The translations under genes were made by a program, and so were the position numbers. Positions 34,310 through 50,219 of a stretch of 64,000 nt of DNA are shown piece by piece. The DNA is from Darksidea phi (Eukaryota; Ascomycota; Dothideomycetes; Pleosporales; Lentitheciaceae). Position 1 is the stretch's first letter, and the number at the start of each line of letters is the position of its first letter. The stretch lies in the NCBI GenBank assembly GCA_030770425.1, contig JASJFT010000199.1:1-64000 (forward strand), given 5' to 3'. Under the pieces are notes generated by a model that worked only from the letters and a program-made list of their open reading frames with translations, was not told where the DNA came from and did not search any database.

Positions 34310-34540
34310 TAAGAAGAAACTTTAGGCTTAAAGATAATTATTATAAACTCTAGATATTATATTATCTATTTTAGTAGATTATAAAGAAGGGGTACTCTAA
34401 GCTTAGAGGTAATTACTATAAGCTCTAGATTATATACTATTTATTTTAGTAAACTATAAAAGAAAGATATTCTAAGTTTAGAGGTAATTATCCTAAGCTC
34501 TAGATATTATATTATCTATTTTAGTAGACTATAAAGAGTA
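34310..34540. repeat. 75-bp tandem repeat, 3 copies, in the 3' UTR of element C
   Basis: Three degraded units related to those in A, B and E; unit ends at (G/A)(A/T)CTATAAAG-like words about 75 bp apart. Confidence 0.8.
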
Positions 34541-37388
34541 AGGGTCTATATTTAGTATTAATAATTTTTCTAGATTTCTATCTTAACTAGTACCTCGTCC
34601 TTTAATTAGAGGCTAAGAAACTTATTTTATAATATAGCTTCTAGCTACTAAACTAATTATTTAAGTAAATCTAGCTTATTAAAATACTTATTATAGAACT
34701 CTTTTACTTTTTAGACTATATTTATAAAATCGCTTATTAGATAATAGATTAGATCTAAATTATAGTCTATCTATTTCGTTTAATAGTAGAGTTTACTATA
34801 AATAATTTAGTTATTAAGAATATAGACTATTAGCTACTTAGAATATCTATTTACTTCTATAACTAGTTCTTTAGAAAGTATTTAACTAGATAATAAATCT
34901 TATATAGCTTTATATAATTTATCTATATAAAAAATATTATATATCTTTATATAAAAGAATAACTAAATTATATAAGAGTTATACCTTTAATCTATAATAA
35001 GATAAGATTTATATATTTATTAGTCTAATTTTAAACTTAGTCTTAAGGTAGTAAATTCTTTAGGTATAATATAAACTTAATCTTTTATATTAAAATCTAG
35101 AGAATAGTATTTTTTATTAACTTATTAATTTTAGACTTTCTAAATTATTATAATATTAGCTTAGATATAATTATAAATCTATTAGACTATATTAGCTTAG
35201 ATTTTTATAAACTCTTAGATTATCTATATAGTTATATTATCTAATAATTTAAAGGATTTATAGATATATTCTTACTAATCCTAGTAGTAATAAATCTTAT
35301 AGCTAAATTCGATCTTAAATAAGAAAAATCCTATTATATTATATAAAAGAATTACCTAAGTCTAGTCTATACTAGATAGAAGATCGAACTAGTTATCCTA
35401 GTAAAAGTTTATAAAGGGGTATAATTATTAGTCTAGCTATTAATTAAAAACTTTTATATTATTATTAAATCTATAAGTAGTAGATTATAAATAATAATTA
35501 GCTAATTCTTATAAATCTATATAATTCTCTTATAAAGCCTAATATAAACTATAGATCTTAATTTAAGATTATAGTATATAAAGAACTAAAGACTTACTAT
35601 ATATATATATATAGTAAAGAGTAGCTATATCTTTAATAATAGTAGTTTTAAAGTAGAATAATAAGAAAGTATATTTTAATAATTTATATATTACTATAAA
35701 TATATTATTATATTTCTTATAGTTCTTTAAGAAGCTTTTAAAGTCTATAAAGATATCTTTCTATATCCTTTTAGATATAGGAAGTAGTTTAAGAAGATCT
35801 AAGATTTTATTTTAAAACTTATAACTTTATTAATACTATTTATAGTTTCTTATATAATATTTTATATTTTTATTTATTATATTCTAATAATATAAGTCTT
35901 TTAAAAGTCTAATAGTTTTCTTTATACTTAAGTAAATAGTAATCTATATAGTATATACTACCTAGATAAGATAGATCTTAAGAAACCCTACTTCGAATAT
36001 TACTAACTTCTCTTTTTAGAAAAGAAGCCTAGATAGAATTAAAAATAGATACTTATATTCTTAATAAGTTAATTTTTACTCTAATTTAAGTATAGTATAT
36101 ATATAATTTTTATAAAGTATATAATTAAGAAGTAAATAAGAGTAAACTTTAGTTTTATACTTAGGATTTTAAGTATTAGTAATAACTATTAAGATAGCTA
36201 TTATAATAAAGGTTTATTTAGAGGAAATAAAGATATAAGTCCTAGTAGCTTTATCTTTTTCCTTCTAAATTTTTAACTTCTTTTATTTTTAAGAGAGAAT
36301 ATCTATAATAATATTAATAGTTCTAGAGTAATAATAAATAGTATAATAATAATCTATAAGCTTCTTAGTCTAGTAAGTCTATTATAGGATTAGTTTATAT
36401 TTAATCGAGAAGTACTTTAGTATCTAATAATTAGTAATAACTTAAAAGGATTTATTTAGTTATAATTCTATAAACTAAGCCCTTTATTTATTTAATTCTC
36501 TTATAATTATAAGTATTTTCTTATTATAAATCTTATAGTTTATTTTTATAAACTTTACTATCTTTATAAAGTAAATTATAAATTATTAGATTTTATTATC
36601 TTAGAACTATATAAAGGTATCTATTAGAATACTATTATTTATATTAGTTTCTATATAGATCCTATAGTAAAATAAATAATATCTTATAATAATATTTAAA
36701 TATAATAATATCTTACTTTTCTTAAATATAGCTTACTTTTTAGATTTAAAGGTATAGAATTTTTTCTTTTATAGTAGTTAGGTAAGTAAATAGACTATAT
36801 AACTATAGTCTTTTAATTACTTATAGTAGTAATTATAAAAGTTTAAATAAACTTATAGTTCTTTTAAGATTATAGATTTTTTTTAATTTTTAATAACTAT
36901 TATCTTATTAGAGTCTATACGAATCCCTTTAGTATTAATAATAAAATCTAAAAATTTTATCTTAATAATTATAAACTTATTCTTTTTAATATTAATCTAT
37001 AGTCTAATCTTTTTAAGCTTATTTAGAATTTTACTTATATAATTCTTATATTTAAGAGGATTTTTTAAGTAGATTAAAATATCGTCTATATAGATAGTAT
37101 AGATTTTATTAATTTTATCTTTAAGTACTTAATTAATAAACTACTAATAGATTACTAGTCTATTATATAACTTAAAAGATAAAATATAATATTTATAATT
37201 TCTATATTATATTTTAAAAGTTATAAAGTCTTTTATATTAGAATCTAATTTAATATAATAAAAAACTTAATATATATCTAGTTTAATAAATACTTTTACT
37301 TTAGAGAGTTATATTAGTATTTCTTTAATTAAGAAAATAGTTATAATATTCTTTTTTATAACTATATTAATTTTCTAGTAGTTAATAT

Positions 37389-37656
37389 TATAAGATCTTA
37401 AAACTAAGTATAATTAACTAGGAGTTATAATAGCTAAGGTAGCCTTCTAATTAACTAATAGTAAAATTAGTATATTAAAGCTATCCTAAGATAGTACTAT
37501 AAGGGTATAAGAATAGAGGGTTCTTATACCTAAATAGGGCTTAGTATACTAAATAAACTAATTAACTATTAGGCTAATCCTCGAGATTACCTAATCTACT
37601 AACTAAAATAGAAAATAAGTAAAATAACTAGGTTACCTAGAAAATAGATTATAATA
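37389..37656 (-). repeat. 3' LTR of element B (268 bp)
   Basis: Pairs with 44899-45166. Internal neighbour ATTATCTTCCTTCTAG is the complement of the polypurine tract. Confidence 0.92.
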
Positions 37657-38085
37657 TTATCTTCCTTCTAGAATAAGACCTTATCCTTAAGGGCCTAGTA
37701 AATAAATAATTAAGAAAAAACGCTTTTAGGGGAGAGAAGAGGAAGAGAGGTAAAAGAGGTAGATAGATATCTATATCTATTACTTTCTACTTAAAAAACG
37801 ATTTAACTAATATCCTCTAGATTATTCTTAAAGTATATTAATATTATATAGCTCTATATATATCTACTTATTTTACTATATAAATTATTATTTAAAAAAT
37901 ATTTTTCTAATATATATACTATATAATACGCTTAATATATCTAAAGAATATTATAGAATATATAAGAGAACGCTAGTAACTTAGTTTTCTATATTATTTA
38001 AAAGTTATATATGTATAGCCCTATTAGAGGGTAAGACTTACTTCTCTTATATTTCTACTTATAGTAAAGTAAGACTATAGAGGGG

Positions 38086-38230
38086 TACTTTAAACTTAAG
38101 AGTAATTATTATAAACTTTAAATATTATACTACTTATTTTAGTAGATTATAAAGAAGAGGTACTCTAAGCTTAGGGATAATTATTATAAGCTCTAGGTTA
38201 TATATTATTTATTTTAGTAGACTATAAAGG
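38086..38230. repeat. 75-bp tandem repeat, 2 copies, in the 3' UTR of element B
   Basis: Two units of the element's 75-bp repeat, as in A. Confidence 0.8.
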
Positions 38231-41200
38231 GTAGGGGCCTATATTTAGTATTAGTAGTTTTTCTAGATTTCTATCTTAACTAGTACCTCGTTTTCTAACT
38301 AGAGGCTAAGGAACTTATTTTATAATATAGCTTCTAGCTACTAGACTAGCTATTTAGGTAGGTCTAGCTTATTAAAGTACTTATTATAGAACTCTTTTAC
38401 TTTTTAGACTATATTTATAAAATTACTTATTAGATAGTAGATTAGGTCTAGGTTATAGTCTATCTATTTTATTTAATAGTAGAGTTTATTATAAACGATT
38501 TAGTTATTAAGAATACGAACTACTAGTTATTTAAAATACTTATTTACTTCTATAGCTAATTCTTTAGAGAGTACTTAACTAGATAATAAATCTTATATAG
38601 CTTTATATAATTTATTTATATAAAAAATATTATATATCTTTATATAAAAAGGTAATTAGATTATATAAAAGCTATACCTTTAATTAATAATAAGATAAGA
38701 TTTGTATATTTATTAGTCTAATTTTAGACTTAGTCTTAAAATAGTAAATCTCTTAGATATAATATAGACTTAATCTTCTACGTTAAAATCTAGGGGGTAG
38801 TATTTTTTATTAGCTTATTAGCTTTAGGCTTTTTAAACTACTATAATATTAGCTTAGATATAGTCGCGAACCTATTAGACTATATTAGCTTAGATTTTTA
38901 TAAACTCTTAAATTATTTATATAATTATATTATTTAGTAATTTAGAAGGTTTACGAATATATTCTTACTAGTCCTAGTAGTAATAAGTCTTATAGCTAAA
39001 TTTAATCTTAAATAGAAAAAATTCTATTATATCGTATAAAAGAATTACCTAGGCCTAGTTTATATTAGATAGAAGATTAAACTAGTTATTTTAATAGAAG
39101 TTTATAAAGGGGTATAATTATTAGTTTAGCTATTAATTAAAAACTTCTATAATATTATTAGTCTATAGATAGTAAGCTATAGATAATAACTAGCTAATTT
39201 TTATAAATCTAAATAATTCTTTTATAAAATCTAATATAAACTATAGACCTTAATTTAAGATTATAGTATATAGAGGACTAAAGACTTATTATATATATAT
39301 ATAGTAGAGAGTAGTCGTATCTTTAGTAGTAGTAGTCTTAAAGTAGAGTAATAAAAAAGTATATTTTAATAATTTATATATTACTATAAATATATTATTA
39401 TATTTCTTATAATTCTTTAAGAAGCTTTTAAAGTTTATAGAAATATCTTTTTATATTCTCTTAGATATAAAAAGTAGTTTAAGAAGACCTAAGATCTTAT
39501 TTTAAGATTTATAATTCTATTAATACTATTTATAGTTTCTTATATAATATTTTATATTTTTATTTATTATACTTTAGTAATATAGGTCTTTTAAAAGCTT
39601 AATAGTTTTCTTTATACTTAAATAAGTAGTAATCTATATAATATATATTATCTAGATAAGATAGGTCTTAAGGAATTCTACTTTAGGTATTATTAACTTC
39701 TCTTTTTAGAGGAGAAGTCTAGATAGAGTTAAAGATAGATATTTATATTCTTAATAAGCTAACTTTTACTTTAGTTTAAGTATAGTATATATATAATTTT
39801 TATAAAATACGTAGTTAAGAAGTAAATAAGAATAAGCTTTAATTTTATATTTAAGATTCTAGATATTAATAATAGTTATTAAGGTAGCTATTATAATAGA
39901 GATCTATCTAGAGGGAATAAAAACGCGAGTTTTAATAGCTTTATCTTTTTCCTTTTAAGTTTTTAACTTCTTCTATTTTTAAGAGAAGGTATTCGTAATA
40001 ATATTAATAATTTTAGAATAATAATAAATAGTATAATAGTAGTCTATAAGCTTCTTAACCTAGTAAGCTTATTATAGAGTTAATTTATACTTAGTTAAGA
40101 AATACTCTAGTATCTAGTAATTAGTAATAACTTAGAAGGATTTTTTTAGTTATAATTTTATAAGTTAAGTTCTTTATTTATTTAATTCTCTTATAACTAC
40201 GAGTATCTTCTTATTATAGATCTTATAATTTATTTTTATAAACTTTATTATTTTTATAAAGTAGATTATAGATTACTAAATTCTATTATCTTAAAGCTAT
40301 ATAAAGATATCTATTAGAATATTATTACTTATATTAATTTCTATACGAGTCTTATAATAGGACGAGTAATATCTTATAATAATATTTAAATATAATAATA
40401 TTTTACTTTTCTTAAATATAACTCGCTCTTTAGATCTAAAGACGTAAAATTTTCCCTTTTATAGTAGTTAGATAAGTAAATAGACTATATAATTATAGTC
40501 TTTTAACTACTTATAATAATAATTATAAAAGTTTAGATAAACTTATAGCCCTTTTAGAGTAGTAGATTCCTTTTAATCTTTAATAGTTACTATCTTATCT
40601 AGGTCTATATAAATTCCTTTAGTATTAATAATAAAATTTAAAAACTTTATCTTAGTAACTATAAACTTACTCTTTTTAATATTAATCTATAATCTAGTCT
40701 TTTTAAACTTATTTAGGATTTTATTTATATATTTCTTATATTTAAGAGGGTCTTTTAAGTAAATTAAAATATTATTTATATAAATAGTATAAATCTTATT
40801 AATTTTATCCTTAAGTACTTAATTAATATAGTACTAAAAGGTTACTAGTCTATTATATAGTCTAAAAGGTAGAATATAATATTTATAATTTTTATATTAT
40901 ATTTTAAAAGTTATAAGATCTTTTATATTAAAATCTAGTCTAATATAATAAAAGACTTAACGTATATTTAACTTAGTAAATACCTTTACTTTAAAGAGTT
41001 ATATTAATATTTCTTTAATTAAGAGAATAGTTATAATATCCTTCTTTATAATTATATTAATTTTTTAGTAATTAATATAAAACCTCTATCTCTCTTCTAG
41101 CTTTTTAGTAAATAGAATAGATAAAGTAAAGTTAGTATTACTAGTCGTAATAAAGTCCTTTTTTAAATATTCTTTTAAATAAGCTTTTAGTAGTTTTAAA

Positions 41201-44200
41201 TATTTAAGGAATATATTATAGAATAGGCTTATACTAAGCTTACTTATATTATTCTTAAAAATAATTTTATAATTAATATTCTTTCTTCTAAAAGATAGCT
41301 TATTTAAGTTAATTTTAGAAAAGTAGTTTAAAATAACTCCTATATAATCTTTATAAAGAAGTTTTTTTATTATTATATTTTATACGTCCTATTCTACTAA
41401 GTCTTTTAATTATTTATTTTTAATTAATAAGTTAACTTTATATAAACTAGTAGCTTCTAGTATAACTTCTTTCTTATCTATAAGCTTCTATATATTAGAA
41501 GACTTAAAAAAATATACGTCGAATTTATTACTAGTAGTCTATTCTAGTAGATTATTAGAAATAGATATTACTTTTTTTTTCTTTCTATTATTTTTTTAAT
41601 AACCTTATTAGTTTTTCTTAGATTTAGTATTTCTTAAATTATTATTAATATTATTATCTATATTTCTCTATATTTTCTTAGAAGTAGTTTATTAATCCTT
41701 TATTACTTATAATAAGGCTTTAGTAAACTTATAGACCTCCTTTTAAAAGATTATAAGAGTTTTAATAGGAATCTTTAAACTAAGTATTAGATTCTTTTTA
41801 AGTAAATAGGCCTTCTTTTATACTTTAACTTACTAATTAATTAAATTATTATAATATAAAGTATTATCTTAGTATTCTAACTTTAACTTTAGATCTAACT
41901 TCTTTATAATAATTAGATTGTATTTTATCTACCTTAGAATATTATTTAGCTAATATAAAGTTTAATTATAATAGTTAATTAAAGACTAGATTTACTTAAA
42001 GAATTTTCTTTTAAGTATTATATTATAATACTTAAGCTTATAAAAGAGAAATTAAATAGATATATTCTTTTCTTAGATTAATAGATTAGCTTAGATAGCT
42101 ATATTAACTAAATAACTATATTTTTTATTAAATTCGTTAAGGGGGATTAGTTTCTTTAGTTAATAGAAAATAGGCTTTAATTTTTTCTTTACTATCTTTA
42201 AATATTTAGAGTAAACTAATAGATATATACTAGTATTACTATTTACTAATCCTCTTACCTATATAGCTAGACTATTTACTATAAGTTAAATAAGAAGTAT
42301 AAATAATTTTAAATTAATAAGCTATAATATCTTAATAAGCTATTAATAATTAAAAGATTTAATTACTTCTATATAGGTTATTAGGGAGAAGCTCTTTTTT
42401 AGTAGCTTTTATTTTTTAATACTATAGAGAAGGTATTAGAGTTATACTTTAAACTACTTTTCTCTTTATATAAGAAGTTTAAATAAACTCCTTTCTTAAA
42501 ATTATTAAAAAAGATAGTATTAACTTCTACTTTTATAATATTTTATATTACTTTATATATAATATAGTTAAAATAGTTTTACTATTTATTTCTTTTTTTA
42601 TAATTAAAGTAATAGTCTTACTTCTTATATTTCTTAAAAGAGTAATTATAAAGCTTAGAGGTATTCTTAAAGTAAATAGACTTCTTTTTTAACTTATTAA
42701 AAAAGGACTTATTTATAGTCGGCTACTTTCTCTTAGAAATAGTTAATTAGTTATTTTAAATAAATTAGGTCTTTTAGTATTAATTATTCTTAAGTAGTAT
42801 TCTATTAACTAAAGTTATATATTTATAGAGCTTATTAAAGATAAAATTACTATTATTAAATAGATTTATCTTATTTCTTAGCTTAAAGTAGAACTTATTT
42901 ATAAATTCTTTATTCTACTAGTAATAAGATAGATAAACCTTTATTATTAGATACTTAAAATTCTTAATAAAGTTATTAACTTCGCTAAATATATTTATAT
43001 ATAGTTAGTAAAATTTAACTTTTATCTTCTTCTTCGTATAGAGATCTTTATAGTATTTCTTAATATATTCTAATAGGTTTATATTAGATATAAAGTTTAC
43101 TTCTTTTTTTTTAAAATTTAGTTATATTTAAATATAGTCTTTTACTAGATCTATTAATTAGAATATAATATAGACTTAATAGATCTTAGTTATTTATTAA
43201 GAGGTTTCTCGTATATATTAGTTCTTATTAATAGTAAGTTTCTATTCTATATCGTAGAACTAGTTTTTTAACTTAGACTTTTTATTATTTTTAAATAAGA
43301 TAGGGTTAAAATAGAACGTAGTCTTTTAAGAGTTAAAGATTTATAAGAATTTACTTTAATAATTTTTTATAATATTCTCTTCTTAAATAAAGATCTATAT
43401 TCTATTACCTAAAGTAATAGTTATAAATTCTAATAAGACTAATAGAAATCTCGTAGAGTCGATACTAAAGTAAGAAGTAAAAGTATTTTTTATTTTCTTT
43501 ATAGTAAAGGGTAGTATATTTAAATCTAATAGGTACTTATAATAGTCCTTATTAAGTAGAGAAGTCTATATTAGATCTAGAAATATAATTAGTTTAATAG
43601 TTAGCTTTTTTTATAAGAAGCTTAATTAAAGGATTAAATACTAAACTAAATCCTACTAGAACCTTTTTAGGAGTCTAGGGGTTAGAAGTAAGATATAATA
43701 AATAAAAGAGGTTCTTTAGGGGCCGATATTTAGACTATTTAGTTATATTATTATAAAGAAGAGTCTTACTTCTTCTATATCTTATTTACTATTAAGGTTA
43801 TACTATAATAGTAGAATCTTAAAAGTAGATTTAAGATTATACTAATAGAGAACTATAAATCTAGTCTTAGTATAGATAGCTATAGAAGAGGACTACTTAA
43901 GGTCTTTCTTTAAATTCTACTACTTACTTATAGTTCTCTAGACTTATTAGAGCTCTTTTTATAACTTTTTAACTTATCTTTTATAATTATTCCTTTTCTT
44001 AATTAATTAGTTAAACTTATTAGTTATAATATTTATAAAGATATTTCTACTAATTATATCTACTTTTATAGTATTTACTAGTCTTTTAGCTATAATAAGA
44101 TAGAGATTATTATCTATTAAAGTATTAGTAATTAGATTAGATTCCTCCTAAATAGTTAGTATATCCTAGACTATATTATAGTTTAGAAGTTCTTTCTATC

Positions 44201-44898
44201 CTTTAGTATTTATTAAGTAGGGGATTTAAGGTCTATTTTCTTCTTAAAGTAATTTAACCCTCTTAGTATACTTATTAATCTTCTTTTTAAGATTATCTTT
44301 ACTTATACTCTTCTCTTAAAGGGGAAAAATAGTCTTAAGTATTTAAGGATTAATATATATATCTTTATTAATAAATACCTCTAAGGAGGTTAATTTATAA
44401 GTTTTAGTTAACTTTTACTAGTATACTTCTTTCTTAGAGGAGGACTTCTAGCTTTTAACCCTACTTTAAGTCCTACTTATAACTTATATATTTATTATCT
44501 AGCTTATTATTTATATCTTATCTTTATCTTTCTTCTATAAAAAGATAGAATAAAAGGGCTATTTATTAGATAGACTAGATCTTAAAGGGTCTACTTAATT
44601 CTTAGTATTTACTATTTTATTATTATATTAATTTAGTAATTTAGTTAATTATATAAAGATAAGTTAATTATAGGGTTTAGAATATAGGTTTAATTCTATA
44701 TAATACTTTTATAGGTTCCTTCTTTCTAAAGAAGGTACTAGGTACTTTAGTAATCTTAAGGCTTAAAGTAGTTAATTTTAAGACTTATTTAAGAAAGTAT
44801 TATATACTATCTATTCTAAGTACCGTAGACCTCTAGGAATTTTAAGGGGTTAATATTTAGCTATTATCTTTAACTAAAAATTAGAGATCTTAGGATAA

Positions 44899-45166
44899 TA
44901 TAAAACCTTAGAACTAAGTATAATTAACTAGGAGTTATAATAGCTAAGATAGCCTTCTAATTAACTAATAGTAGAATCGATATATTAAAGCTATCCTAAA
45001 ATAGTACTATAAGGGTATAAGAATAGAGGGTTCTTATACCTAAATAGGACTTAATATACTAAATAAACTAATTAACTATTAGACTAATCCTTAGGATTAC
45101 CTAATCTACTAACTAAAATAGGAAATAAGGAAAATAATTAGATTACCTAGAGAATAGACCGTAATA
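44899..45166 (-). repeat. 5' LTR of element B (268 bp)
   Basis: Same length as its partner 37389-37656; visible differences are transitions (for example GACCGTAATA here against GATTATAATA there). Confidence 0.92.
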
Positions 45167-46876
45167 AATATAGAACTTTTACCCTTCTTCTAACTTTTTA
45201 ATAAATAGAATAGGTAAGATAAAGTTAGTATTATTAGTTATAATAAAGTCTTTTTTTAGATACTCTTCTAAATAAGCTTTTAGTAACTTTAAATATTTAA
45301 GAAATATATTATAAAGTAAACTTATACTAAACTTACTAATATTATTCTTAAGAATAATTTTATAATTAATACTTTTTCTTTTAAAGAATAGTTTATCTAA
45401 GTTAACTTTTAAAAAGTAGTTTAGAATAATCCTTATATAATCTTTATAAAGAAGCTTTTCTACTATTATATCTTATATATTCTATTTTACTAAGTCTTTT
45501 AATTATCTATTTTTAATTAATAAGTTAATTTTATATAAACTAGTAGCTTTTAGTATAATCTTTTTCTTATCTATAAACTTTTATATATTAGAAGACTTAA
45601 AAAAATATATATTAAATTTATTACTAATAGTCTATCCTAGTAGATTATTAGGAATAAATATTATAGTCTTTTTCTTCTTATTATTTTTTTAGTAGTTTTA
45701 TTAGTATTTTTTAGATTTAATATCTTTTAAATTATTATTAATATTACTATCTACGTTCCTTTATATTTTCTTAGAAGTAGTCTACTAGTTCTTTATTACT
45801 TATAATAAGACTTTAATAAGCTTATAAATCTTTTTCTAAAAGATTATAAGAATTTTAATAGAAATCTTTAAACTAAGTATTAAATTTTTTTTAAGTAAGT
45901 AGGTCTTCTTTTATACTTTAATCTACTAATTAATTAAATTATTATAGTATAAAGTATTATTTTAATATTCTAGCTCTAACTTTAGATTCGACTTTTTAAT
46001 AATAATTAGATTATATTTTATTTATTTTAAAATATTATTTAACTAGTATAAAGTTCGATTATAATAATTAATTAAAAACTAGATTTACTTAAAGAATTTT
46101 CTTCTAAATATTATATTATAATACTTAAGTTTATAAAAGAGGAATTAAATAAATATATTTTTTTTTTAGATTAATAGATTAGCTTAGATAATTATATTAA
46201 CTAAATAACTATATTTTCTATTAAACTTATTAAGAAGGATTAGTTTCTTTAGTTAATAAAAAATAAGCTTTAGTTTTTTTTTTACTATCTTTAAATATTT
46301 AGAGTAGACTAGTAGATATATACTAGTATTATTATCTACTAATTCTCTTAGCTATATAGCTAGACTATTTACTATAAGTTAAATAGAAAGTATAAATAAT
46401 TTTAAATTAACGAGCTATAGTATCTTAATAAGTTATTAATAATTAAGAGATTTAATTACTTCTATATAGACTACTAGAAAGAAGTTCTTTCTTAGTAACT
46501 TTTATTTTTTAATATTATAAAGAAGATATTAAAGTTATACTTTAAATTACTTTCCTCTTTATATAGGAAGTTTAAATAAACTTCTTTCTTAAAATTATTA
46601 GAAAAGATAGTATTAACTTCTACTTTTATAATATTTTATATTACTTTATATATAATATAGTTAAAGTAATCTTACTACTTATTTCTTTTTTTATAATTAA
46701 AGTAATAGTCTTATTTCTTATATTTTATAAAAGAGTAGTTATAAAGCTTAGGTATATCTTTAAAATAAATAGACTTCTTTTTTAACTTATTAAAGAAGGG
46801 TCTATTTATAATTAACTACTTTCTCTTAAAGATAGCTAATTAGTTATTTTAGATAAGTTAGACCTTCTAGTACTAG

Positions 46877-47125
46877 TATAAGTAGCTAAGCGCTATATAT
46901 TATATAATTACTCTATTTATATAATAATTTATACTAATTTACTATAATTTTATACTAAACCTATAGTAATTATATAATAATAAGTTATAGTAACTATATA
47001 CTAATTTATAATAATTAATTTAGTTATTAGATTTAGTATAACCTATATATAAAACCCTCTACTTATATTCTAGCTAGATAGTTAGATAACTTAATATATT
47101 TATTCTATATTTCTATTTACTTATA
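46877..47125 (+). repeat. Left LTR of copia element D (249 bp)
   Basis: Starts TATAAGTAG and ends CTTATA, as in F. The internal side starts GTTATAAGTCTAG, the degraded initiator-tRNA half site. Confidence 0.92.
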
Positions 47126-50100
47126 GTTATAAGTCTAGTCTAATCTATTTATATTATATAATCTATTTTAAATCTTCTCTATATAATAAAATAATAACCT
47201 CGTCGTCTACTATATTAAAAGCTAGTTTAATTACTATTCTCTAAGGTCTATATAATTAAAACCTATAGATCTATACTATATAAAGACTAGTTAAGATAGT
47301 TAATATATAGAACTATATTAATTCTAAAGCTAAAGCTTCTATAGAGCTAAATAAGTCTAAACGCCCTATTAATTCTATACTATCTATTAACGAGGATAGG
47401 TTACTAATAATTAAACCTAGCTTAATAGCTCTAACTTAGTATAATAAGGATCTAAGTATTTACTATATAGAACTAAAAGAATATTATAAAACTAAGAATA
47501 AGCTTAGTTAAATCGAAGCCTATATAGCTAATATACTAGCTAAAGACCTTATCTTTTAGATTAAGAATTAGAAATTACTATACGATTAGCTTAAGATTCT
47601 AAAGTAGCTATTCGCCTCGTCGTTAGTTAATTAAGAATATAAGATTTAGAAGGTATATAACTTAGCTAAAGTATTATATATATATAAAGAAAATCTTAAA
47701 GAATAAAGTATAATCTTTCTAATAATCTATAATTAAGTTACGTAGCTTAACCTACTAGAGATATTAGAATATCGGTTATATAAGAATCTAATATAAGCTA
47801 TTAAATAGATTAATTTAGACTATATAGCTATTATAGCTATTATAGTATTTAATATAAAAGCTAGTTTAAATAGCTTAATTAATCCTATACTATCTAATCT
47901 ACTAGCTAGCTACTTATACTATTACCGAATAATATAGACTATAAAGCTAAATATTAATAATAGTATATTTATAACTATACTAAATTAAGAATAATCTCTA
48001 TATAATAAGAAGAGATAATAAAATAATAAGTTATTAAAGTTATTAAAGCTATACCTATATAGAGATCTATACTACTAGAGATAGTACTAGTATATTAATA
48101 CCTTATTATATAAGAAAGGATTTATAAAAGATCCTAAAAAGACTAAGAAAATAGCTAATTTTAAAGCTAAGAATAAGAAGAATATTTTAACTAAAATATA
48201 TAAGAGAAATTAATATTATAAATAGTAAAAGTAGACTAGCTAGAATAATAATATAGCTAATATAATAGAAATTAATATAGATAATAATTTACTATAGTAT
48301 AAATATAAAGTCTATACTATATTCTTAGTAGTATATAATATCTTAATAGCTAATAATATCTATCTACTTCTCTATTCCTAAATATTAGACCTAGGTATAA
48401 ATATTTATATCTATAATAATCCTACTAAGTTCTAATAAGAAGCTCTAGCTTTATCTAACGACGTCGTTCTAGTTAAAGACTTAAAGATAGCTATTTAGAT
48501 CTAGGAAAATATATATATAACCTTATTAATATCTTTAAATCTAAGAAAGATAATATTTAAATAAGTAGTTCTAATCTCTAGCTTCTTTACTAGTCTAGTA
48601 TTCCTATTACGACTATTCTTATTAAATATCTATTTCGACTTAGAAAGAAATATTTTATATTAATTAGAAACTTAATCTTAGAATATTATAAAGCTTATTA
48701 AGATTAGTAGATACTAACTTATAGTCTATTATATTAAACCTTTATAATCTACTTAGTACGTAGTATTTACTATTAATTAGTACTAACTATAGATCTTAGC
48801 TTTACTACTTTAATCTAGATTACTAAGTAAGCTATAACTTTATCTACTTATAGATTATTTAAATAGTAATATAATTAATTAGTTAACTAGTAATATTTTA
48901 AACCTTTATATAGATAATAGTATAATAGCTCCTAAAATAATTTACTATAAGAAGTACCTATAAAATAAAGTCTATTAGATTATCTCTTATTAATTTAGCT
49001 ATAAACTAGATACTAGCTAACCGTTTAAAACTATAGTTATTAATCTAATTAAGCTTAATATACTAGTCTATAATAGCTATTAATATATATTTTATATATT
49101 TAATTTATTCTTAAAACTATATATAGTCTATATAATAGCTAAGTATAATAAGTCTACTCTTTAGATAATACTTAGGTACCTAGATAGAGCTATTAAATAA
49201 GAATTTAATATAACTATTACCTTTCTAATAATTAATAATAAGCGAGACTATAGTCTATTAGACGACTTAATATAAGCCTATTATTTATAGGAAGAAATTA
49301 AACTATAGATACGAGTATTATATACTATTAAGTAAAATAGCTTAGTTAAGTACTTAGATAGAAGTTTAATTAAGAGAAGCTATTTAATAGGAATTATAAT
49401 AAATCTTCTACTAGCTCTTAGTCCTAAAATCTATAGAATAGTAGTCTATCTACTTAACTAAATACCTATATAAGTACTAAACTAGAAAATACTATTTAAA
49501 ATTATATATTAGAAAAAGCTATTATTAGCTTATTTATATATTTATAGCTATAGAGCCTACGTATTATATAAATAGATACTTAAAGATAATAAGCTTAGCC
49601 TATAAGTACTAATAGAATATTTAGTTAGTTATAATTTATTAAATATCTATAGAATCTAGATACTAAAGATAAGAAGTAAAGTTTATAATAGTAAGATAAT
49701 TTATATAAGAGATATTATATTTTAAGAGAATCTATTCTATTAATTATAAGACGATTTAGATCTTCTTCTTTAAGATTTTAAACTAGAGTAATTTACTTAT
49801 AAATATTATCTATCTATACTAAATAATAAAGATACTTCTTTAGAAGTCTTATTAAAAGATAAATATATAACTCTTATAAAAGTTATAGAATCTACTATCT
49901 AAACTTTTACTTAGACTACTACTTATACTACTATTTAAGCTACTACTTAGGAACTTATATTAAATTAACTCCTAATATTAAATCTATTAGTTTTAGAAAT
50001 AGCTTTATCTAAGCTATTATAGCTATTAAATTAACCCTTAAAGTATAAGCGCGGAACTAAGCCTAATTTAAATTATATAGAGTATTAAGAATTAATAGAT

Positions 50101-50219
50101 ATTAATCTTTATTAATATTATATTCTATCTAAAGAATTAATTAGAGTAATAAAGAAGAAGTCTATATAAAAGATCCCTAGCTTCTTTATTAATACTTACT
50201 AGTTAGTCTATATAGCTAT

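Larger units (their letters stand above)
37389..45166 (-). mobile_element. Element B: complete Ty3/gypsy (7778 bp) inserted in C
   Basis: LTRs 37389-37656 and 44899-45166, both 268 bp. Target duplication AATAT at 37384-37388 and 45167-45171, within the reverse transcriptase region of C. Copy A, uninterrupted here, reads TTAATATAGAAC across the same point. The gag-pol relic lies on the minus strand: gag about 42.7-44.8 kb, reverse transcriptase about 40.5-41.4 kb, RNase H and integrase 38.9-40.4 kb. Its catalytic Asp-Asp has become Asn-Asn (complement of 40771-40776), a direct RIP effect. Confidence 0.94.
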
